The notes beneath the pieces were generated by a model that was given only the letters and a program-made list of their open reading frames with translations, did no database searches and had not been told where the DNA came from. Of a stretch of 64,000 nucleotides of DNA, positions 59,404-64,000 are shown in pieces. Made by a program: the position numbers and the translations under genes. Location of the stretch: the NCBI GenBank assembly GCA_026003895.1, contig BPIC01000003.1, positions 487,148 to 551,147 of the forward strand, written 5' to 3'. Source of the stretch: Dehalococcoidia bacterium. GTDB lineage: Bacteria; Chloroflexota; Dehalococcoidia; SpSt-223. Each line of letters opens with the position of its first letter. Position 1 is the first letter of the stretch.

Positions 59404-60855
59404 TCACTCGCCGCTCCGGGGTGCTGCGGCCACGGCCCGCAGGAAGCGCTCGGGTGCGCCGGTGAACTGCTGGCGGCAGGCTTCCGAGCAGAAGGCATAG
59501 CGTCGCCCTTGGTGTTCGATGGCTAGCGCCGTGCTCGGGTCGAGCTGCATGCCGCAGACCGGGTCGCGTAGCTCGCCCGCCAGGCCGACTTTGGCCGCCG
59601 GGGCCGCAGCGACTGAAGGCGTCCCGAGCAGGGAGCCGTACAGCCGGAGCTCGTCGGCGATGAGCCGGGTCAGGAGGAAGCGCTCCCGCACCAAGTCCCG
59701 CCCGCGTTCCGCAAGCGCCCGGCCGTGGTCGGGGTGTCGGAGCAGCCAGAGCGTCCGTTCGGCGCAGGCTTCGACGGAGTCCACCAGGAAGCCACCCGCC
59801 GCGCCCTGGAGCTGCAGCGGGATGCCCCCGGCCCGACCGGCCACGACGGGGGTCCCCTTCCAGAGGGTCTCGGACACCACGAGACCGAACCCTTCGCGGA
59901 GCGACTTCTGGATGACCACGTCCGACAGGCGTTGGAAGGCGTTGACCTCGACGTTGCCGACACCGGTCAGGTTGGTAAAGAGGTGGATGCTCGGATCGAG
60001 CCTTGCCGCGTCTCGAATCTGGCGGTACACGTCCCAACCCTCCGGGTCATCGAGCGCCATCGAGCCGACCAGCGCCAGCTGCAGGTCGGGGACCTCGGCC
60101 TTGACGAGGCGATAGGCGGCGATCACGCCGAGCGGATCTTTCCAGGGGTCGAAGCGGCTGACCTGGGTCACGAGCGGCTTGTCGACCTCCACTCCGATCC
60201 ATTGCAGCACGCGCCGGGCGAGGCCCGCGCCGAGCTCGATGTTCTTCGGGCTCTCCGGGTCGATGGCCGGTGGGATGATCTCGACGCGGCCAACCGGGAA
60301 GTCAGGCGGGACGAAGCCGCCGAGCGTGAAGACCGCCGCGTCGTAGCCGACCAGGTACGGCCGCAGGAAGCCCCAGACCTGGGGGTTCGGCTCGGAGGTG
60401 TCGATGTGGCAGCGCCAGATCCACTGCGCCGCGCCCTTGCCGTGCAGCTCGAGCAGCGCCAACGGCTGCGGGTCGTGCACGATGATGAGGTCGTACTGCT
60501 CCTCGAGCAGCCGCGCGTTGCGGGTGGCGTTCGCGAGATACGTCTCCTGCTCGGCCGCCGTCAGCTCGCGCCCGGCGCCCTGCAGGCCGTTGTGCATGGC
60601 TTTGGTGACCGAGAAGAAGGCCTCGTCGCCGGTGATCAACTTCCAGTCGGCCGCCAATCCGAGGTCGCGCAAGAGCGGGATCTCGGAGCGCAGGATCTCG
60701 GCCACGCCGCCTCCGTAGGGCGTGGCGTTCAGGTGGAGCACGCGGGCGCCGCGCAGCGGGGCCGCCAGCGCGCGGAGTTGCGCGACAGGCGCGGCCCCGG
60801 CGCTCGCCTCATAGCAGTCGATGCACTGCACCCCAACATCGACGGTCTCAAGCAT
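59404..60855 (-). CDS. Trehalose-synthase-like glycosyltransferase fused to a YHS domain
   Basis: A 483-residue protein. Residues 1-420 form a GT4-type glycosyltransferase of the trehalose synthase (TreT) group: [31 protein letters not shown], and the nucleotide-sugar motif [19 protein letters not shown]. The last 50 residues are a YHS metal-binding domain (DPVCGMQLD, then [12 protein letters not shown]). The enzyme would make trehalose from glucose and a nucleotide sugar. The YHS part suggests metal sensing or metal binding. The ATG at 60855 overlaps the small membrane gene. Confidence 0.82.
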   Translation of the reverse strand: MLETVDVGVQCIDCYEASAGAAPVAQLRALAAPLRGARVLHLNATPYGGGVAEILRSEIPLLRDLGLAADWKLITGDEAFFSVTKAMHNGLQGAGRELTAAEQETYLANATRNARLLEEQYDLIIVHDPQPLALLELHGKGAAQWIWRCHIDTSEPNPQVWGFLRPYLVGYDAAVFTLGGFVPPDFPVGRVEIIPPAIDPESPKNIELGAGLARRVLQWIGVEVDKPLVTQVSRFDPWKDPLGVIAAYRLVKAEVPDLQLALVGSMALDDPEGWDVYRQIRDAARLDPSIHLFTNLTGVGNVEVNAFQRLSDVVIQKSLREGFGLVVSETLWKGTPVVAGRAGGIPLQLQGAAGGFLVDSVEACAERTLWLLRHPDHGRALAERGRDLVRERFLLTRLIADELRLYGSLLGTPSVAAAPAAKVGLAGELRDPVCGMQLDPSTALAIEHQGRRYAFCSEACRQQFTGAPERFLRAVAAAPRSGE

Positions 60856-60961
60856 GCGCGTCCTCCCCCTGTCGCCTGGCACCCGCCACCAGCCGCCCCA
60901 GGATTAGGCCGATTAGTACGACGATCAGGCCGGGGATCGGCAGCCACAACTCGGGGAGCAT
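60848..60961 (-). CDS. Small single-span membrane protein
   Basis: A 37-residue frame: one hydrophobic helix ([20 protein letters not shown]) and a charged end (RRQGEDAHA). Its stop overlaps the glycosyltransferase ATG, so it may couple translation. The start is uncertain (ATG 60961, or ATG 60988 giving 46 residues). No strong ribosome-binding site precedes either. Confidence 0.45.
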   Translation of the reverse strand: MLPELWLPIPGLIVVLIGLILGRLVAGARRQGEDAHA

Positions 60962-61110
60962 GCGGTCAGCACGGCGCCAGTGGAGCATCGGGCCGGACCG
61001 CTTGACCCCGATCGGGATCACCGACGCGGTCCAGTCCCGCAGCGTGGTGCCTCTCGAGTCGCACCGAGTCAGGGACGCCCGCCCCGCCGTCCGCTGTGGT
61101 GCCCGCCGGC

Positions 61111-61419
61111 TCAACGGCGGGCCCAGGTGTTGTAGAGCCACGCGAAAGCAGCGGTTCCGAGCCAGACCGAGCCACCAAAGGTGACCAGTCCAACGATGAA
61201 CTCACCCGGTCGGAACCACGCACCCGTTGGGCGCAGGGGGTCTAGCGAGAGGCCGTGGAACCAAGGCTGGAAGACCCAGATCAGCGCTTCCGGCGCCACG
61301 AGGGCAAGCGCCGCGCAGATCAGATACCCGGCCAGTGCCACCGTTGCGGCAGCGTTGGCCAACGCCCGCGCCTCGAGCCTCATGGCGAGGTCCGCCTGCT
61401 CTCGTGCGATGCTAGCCAT
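61111..61419 (-). CDS. DUF5676-like small membrane protein
   Basis: A 102-residue protein with two to three membrane helices. The end (FGGSVWLGTAAFAWLYNTWA) and the WFHGLSLDPL segment resemble DUF5676 family membrane proteins, which are often found near metal-resistance genes. A very strong ribosome-binding site (AAAGGAGG) precedes the ATG at 61419. It is probably first in an operon with the small membrane protein, glycosyltransferase and galT, driven by the 11-bp repeat promoter upstream. Confidence 0.65.
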   Translation of the reverse strand: MASIAREQADLAMRLEARALANAAATVALAGYLICAALALVAPEALIWVFQPWFHGLSLDPLRPTGAWFRPGEFIVGLVTFGGSVWLGTAAFAWLYNTWARR

Positions 61420-61484
61420 CGCAACCTCCTTTCGGCCGAGGAGTCGTTCGGGCCGGCGCGCGGGCCCCTGCCCCGGTCGTTCCC

Positions 61485-61538
61485 AGCGTACGGCGGCAGC
61501 CTTAGCGCAGCCTGAGGCGAGACTGAGGACTACCTGAG
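61485..61538 (-). promoter_or_regulatory. Four 11-bp repeats and -10 box before the DUF5676-like gene
   Basis: On the plus strand CTTAG (61501), CTGAG (61512), CTGAG (61523) and CTGAG (61534) start exactly 11 bases apart. Read on the minus strand, nine bases after the last repeat is TACGCT (61490-61485), a TANNNT -10 box. The gene starts at 61419. Confidence 0.78.
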
Positions 61539-62054
61539 GAAGCGGACGGGTATCGGACACGAGTCGGAAGCGGGCACGCCGGGTCGCGCCGGCTGAGCGG
61601 GTCGTCAATTGCTTCCGGGAACGAGGACCGCGCCCCGGCTACCACGACGCAGGATCGCCCCGCCGGTCGAGCTGTCGCCGAGGTGCTCCTCCGAGAACGC
61701 TGACCGCTCAGGACGACGCCGGCGGGGGAGTGGCGGGACCACGACGCGAGGAACAAGCCGAACCTGGACACGACAAGGGCCAGGGCCCGCGTGACGACGC
61801 TCGATCTCTCGACGGGCGGCGAAACTACCGGCCCGTTGCAGCGGTAATCACGCGAGTTGAGCCGGAAGGGGCAGGCCCAGACGGAGGTTCCTCTACATGT
61901 AGCCGTCGAACTGGTGGTAGACGCAGGCGGTGGCGGCAGACCCAGGCGGTGGCGGCTCACCATCCCACCGGCCGGACCCGAGAGACCCCCTTCGCGGCCT
62001 CCCGAACGTTCGGGGTGCCTCTCCTGCTGCCCGTTGAGGTGGAACGCACTCCTC
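61539..62054. other. Gap between two minus-strand operons
   Basis: No gene is accepted. A 19-base near-perfect direct duplication (CAGGCGGTGGCGGC core) occurs at 61920-61938 and 61939-61957. Open frames here are low complexity. Confidence 0.4.
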
Positions 62055-62885
62055 TCAGAGTCCGGAGGCGTGGATGTACTGCGACACCTCGACGTTGTAG
62101 GCGACATGCTCCAGGCTCACCACAAGCCAGGGCCTCGCCTGGTCAAGCCAGGTCACGGCCGCGGGCGATGGGAGGCGGAGCCCGTGGAAGGTCAGCCAGC
62201 CCAGGGGCTCGATCCGCCACGGGAGCTTGGCCGCGTCCCGCGCCGCACGGTAGCGCAATGCCTCCATCGACCGGATGAGCCCGGTCTGCTCGTCGAAGGC
62301 CACGGTGAAGTTGTCCTCCGCCTCGCCGAAGGGCACGACCAGGCGCGCACTCGTCCGGTCGATCGCCTCCCACCTCACCCTTGGATCGGTGGCGATGATG
62401 GAGGGCAGCCAGATCGACTCTCCCCAGAGACTCAGATTGGCGGCCATGTCGACCTCCGGCTCGTTCGCGACCACCCCGAAGGGCAGCTCCATCCGGGCGT
62501 GGCCGTCCAGGTAGGCCTCGTGCACCTTGAGCACGGGCATGCCGAACCAGGTGCACTCGATGTAGTGCCGGTACCCGCGGCCCGCCTCGTGGGTGAAGCG
62601 GATGCGGGTGGGGAACGTCAGCCCCGCGAATCGCAAGCGTCCTCTGCCGGTGAGCACCGCCGATTCGATGATCGGCACTCGGTTTCCCAGGGCCGCGCGG
62701 AAGTAGCGGTCCACGGGCGCGGGCAGGTCCGCCGGCAACGCAACGGTCTCCGGCCTCACTGTCGATTCCGGGTATGGGGCGAATGAGGCCGGCTCGACTT
62801 TCAGCCCTAACCACCCTGCCCCGAGCAGTGCGCCCAGCCCTGCGGTAGTTCCGATTCCGATGCTGGTCATCCGCTGCATGGTCAT
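62055..62885 (-). CDS. DUF6544-like protein
   Basis: A 276-residue protein with one N-terminal hydrophobic segment (TTAGLGALLGAGWLGLKV). The rest is a soluble beta-rich domain with TFPTRIRFTHEAGRGYRHYI and LWGESIWLPSIIATDP, which I recall from the DUF6544 family. Function unknown. The chosen start is ATG 62885; the open frame extends further upstream because it is joined to a transposase remnant. It is alone between two other minus-strand genes. Confidence 0.6.
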   Translation of the reverse strand: MTMQRMTSIGIGTTAGLGALLGAGWLGLKVEPASFAPYPESTVRPETVALPADLPAPVDRYFRAALGNRVPIIESAVLTGRGRLRFAGLTFPTRIRFTHEAGRGYRHYIECTWFGMPVLKVHEAYLDGHARMELPFGVVANEPEVDMAANLSLWGESIWLPSIIATDPRVRWEAIDRTSARLVVPFGEAEDNFTVAFDEQTGLIRSMEALRYRAARDAAKLPWRIEPLGWLTFHGLRLPSPAAVTWLDQARPWLVVSLEHVAYNVEVSQYIHASGL

Positions 62886-62899
62886 GCTCCCGATGCTGT

Positions 62900-63055
62900 G
62901 CTCGGGCGCCTCGGCTGGCGTCCGGTCGGTCTCGTGCCATAGCCGGAGGTACCGCTTGAGCGTCGTCGACGACACACCGAACACCAGCACCACCTGGCCC
63001 CACGGCACCCGACGGCGACGGCCGCGAGCGCTCGCACCCCGAGGTCCCGGAAGAG
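62900..63055 (-). pseudogene. Remnant of an IS630-type transposase (N-terminal helix-turn-helix)
   Basis: The frame that runs into the DUF6544-like gene starts with VLVFGVSSTTLKRYLRLWHE, the helix-turn-helix of IS630-type transposases. Slightly upstream, in another frame, LGVRALAAVAVGC resembles the preceding helix. No catalytic DDE part remains. It is a short, frameshifted fossil. Confidence 0.5.
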
Positions 63056-63294
63056 GCGTTCAGGCCCCGAGGGTCGCACCCGCGTCAGTTGCTGGGCGAG
63101 CTGCTGAAGGGGTCTGCAAAGGCGCGGGTCAGGTTGCACCGTAGCTGTCAGGCAAGTCACGTCAAGAGGCTGCCGAAGCAGCGTTCCCGGCCCCGGATGC
63201 TCCCATGCGGGTCACCCGGATGTCGCGTCATTGACAGTGTGCTCGCCATCTCGAACGGCCGGGCCGGTGGCCAGCATGAGGGCGCCCATCGGCC

Positions 63295-63738
63295 TCAGCC
63301 CGCCACCTCGTCGGCGATGCGGAACACCGGGTGGCGGGCCGCCTCGGCCGCGAACGCCTCGACCGGCGCGTCCGGCGACGCATCGAAGTAGGGTCGGGTG
63401 ATCGGCACGCGCGTCGCGTACAGCCTGAGCACGGGGGCTGCGTCCGAAGGGGCGAGCTCCTCGATCTTCACCGTCTCCGAGCGGCGGCCACGCGCGAGGG
63501 TGACCTGCCCGGCCGCCCGCACGTTGCGGACCCAATTGACCGGGCCGTACGGCGCCACGAGCCACCTGCGGCCGCCCTCCTCCACGAGCGTCACCGGGGT
63601 GGTGTGCGGCCGGCCGCTCTTGCGCCCGCGCACGGTGAGCAGATAGGTCGTGTTCGGCGCTACGCCGAGCCGCAGCAAGGCGCGCATCAGCCGGTTCGCG
63701 AGCTTCCGTTGGAAGTTGAGTCTGTAGGTGCGTGCCAC
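63295..63738 (-). CDS. Deazaflavin-dependent nitroreductase-family protein
   Basis: A 147-residue F420H2-dependent reductase-like protein (DDN family, split-barrel fold). The sequences LLTVRGRKSGRPHTTPV and VAPYGPVNWVRNVRAAG are the typical cofactor-binding signature. Proteins of this family reduce quinones or nitro compounds using reduced F420. The GTG at 63738 is used as start. The presence suggests that the host makes F420 or a similar cofactor, in line with the LLM protein in region 1. Confidence 0.85.
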   Translation of the reverse strand: MARTYRLNFQRKLANRLMRALLRLGVAPNTTYLLTVRGRKSGRPHTTPVTLVEEGGRRWLVAPYGPVNWVRNVRAAGQVTLARGRRSETVKIEELAPSDAAPVLRLYATRVPITRPYFDASPDAPVEAFAAEAARHPVFRIADEVAG

Positions 63739-63795
63739 GGGTCGCGTACTCCGAGACCACCCTCAGTCACCACACGGGCGCAGCGGCTGCAGCGG

Positions 63796-64000
63796 CTAAC
63801 GCACGCCTTGCCACAGCGCCCGCTCCGCGGAGCGAGGATCGTCCACGACCTCCGACGTTGTGTCGAAGCGCATGGTTGCCCGGCGGCTGAGCTCGTACTG
63901 CGGCCAACCGCAGTCTCCATTGGTGGCAAACGCCACCCAGGCGGCGTGCACCGTGTCGGCGAGCTGTTGGGGAGGGTCGGACCCGAGAAGCGGCCCCAGC
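63796..64000 (-). CDS. C-terminal end of a type-B carboxylesterase (partial)
   Basis: The minus-strand frame enters from the right edge of the window and ends at 63796. The 67 visible residues read like the end of carboxylesterase/para-nitrobenzyl esterases (HAAWVAFATNGDCGWPQYEL, then MRFDTTSEVVDDPRSAERAL). The catalytic part lies outside. No conclusion about the substrate is possible. Confidence 0.72.
   Translation of the reverse strand, partial: LGPLLGSDPPQQLADTVHAAWVAFATNGDCGWPQYELSRRATMRFDTTSEVVDDPRSAERALWQGVR

Noticed and set aside
61920..61957. Start of a longer tandem-repeat array
   Set aside because: Only two 19-base copies with two mismatches are present.

Overview
The window is 64 kb of high-GC bacterial DNA. 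Several traits would fit a member of the Chloroflexota or a similar high-GC lineage: TANNNT-type -10 boxes, a putative leaderless comM, LLM and deazaflavin-type oxidoreductases, and long runs of overlapping genes. No rRNA, tRNA or other phylogenetic marker was seen, so this assignment is an inference held with low confidence.

Region 1 (1-21070) looks like ordinary chromosome. It holds a frameshifted YfhO-like membrane protein, lysA, a DNA polymerase III delta-prime gene, and a TetR-controlled run that reads TetR, LLM flavoprotein, GlcD, GlcE, GlcF. These are followed by two secreted cupredoxins, a glycerate kinase that complements glycolate oxidation, an APC permease, a NarL-type regulator, a small secreted protein, a large secreted metalloprotease-like protein and the first two thirds of comM. 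comM homology stops abruptly at 21070 inside the NPCPCG motif, and its 3' part is not in the window. This is either the left edge of a large island or an assembly joint.

Region 2 (21086-33667) is a defence island. Left arm, plus strand: an XRE regulator, a Cas4-like nuclease split into two membrane-anchored halves, a MucR-like zinc-finger protein, a small conserved protein and an SF2 helicase-nuclease. Right arm, minus strand: an AbiE-like type IV toxin-antitoxin pair with a palindromic operator, translationally linked to an RsAgo-like long Argonaute with a dead PIWI site and then to a PD-(D/E)XK nuclease. Two small or broken genes close it.

Region 3 (33664-38451) is an arsenic operon read on the minus strand from a good sigma-70-type promoter with an ArsR-type operator: an ArsR-ArsC fusion, ArsC, a second ArsC with an N-terminal helical domain, a universal stress protein, an aquaporin and an FAD disulfide reductase. 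It has no ArsB or Acr3 pump.

Region 4 (38726-47828) is a PRTRC-type cassette (ThiF, A, B, C and an E-like protein) with a DUF6094-type methyltransferase, a SNF2 helicase and a LAGLIDADG endonuclease. Nearly all of its genes overlap at start and stop codons.

Region 5 (48202-64000) is a stress and metal-linked region: a PaaK-like ligase, an HMA protein, a two-component system, an AarF/UbiB kinase, a beta-propeller protein, LDH, GalT, a glycosyltransferase-YHS fusion, DUF5676-like and DUF6544-like proteins, a deazaflavin-dependent reductase and the end of a carboxylesterase. Four promoters here (HMA, UbiB, beta-propeller, DUF5676) each carry four CTCAG-type repeats at exact 11-bp spacing just upstream of a -10 box. 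That is the layout expected for an OmpR/PhoB-type regulator, and the local two-component system is the obvious candidate. Gene decay is also visible: a pfkA/P-type ATPase chimera, an IS630 remnant and a frameshifted membrane protein.
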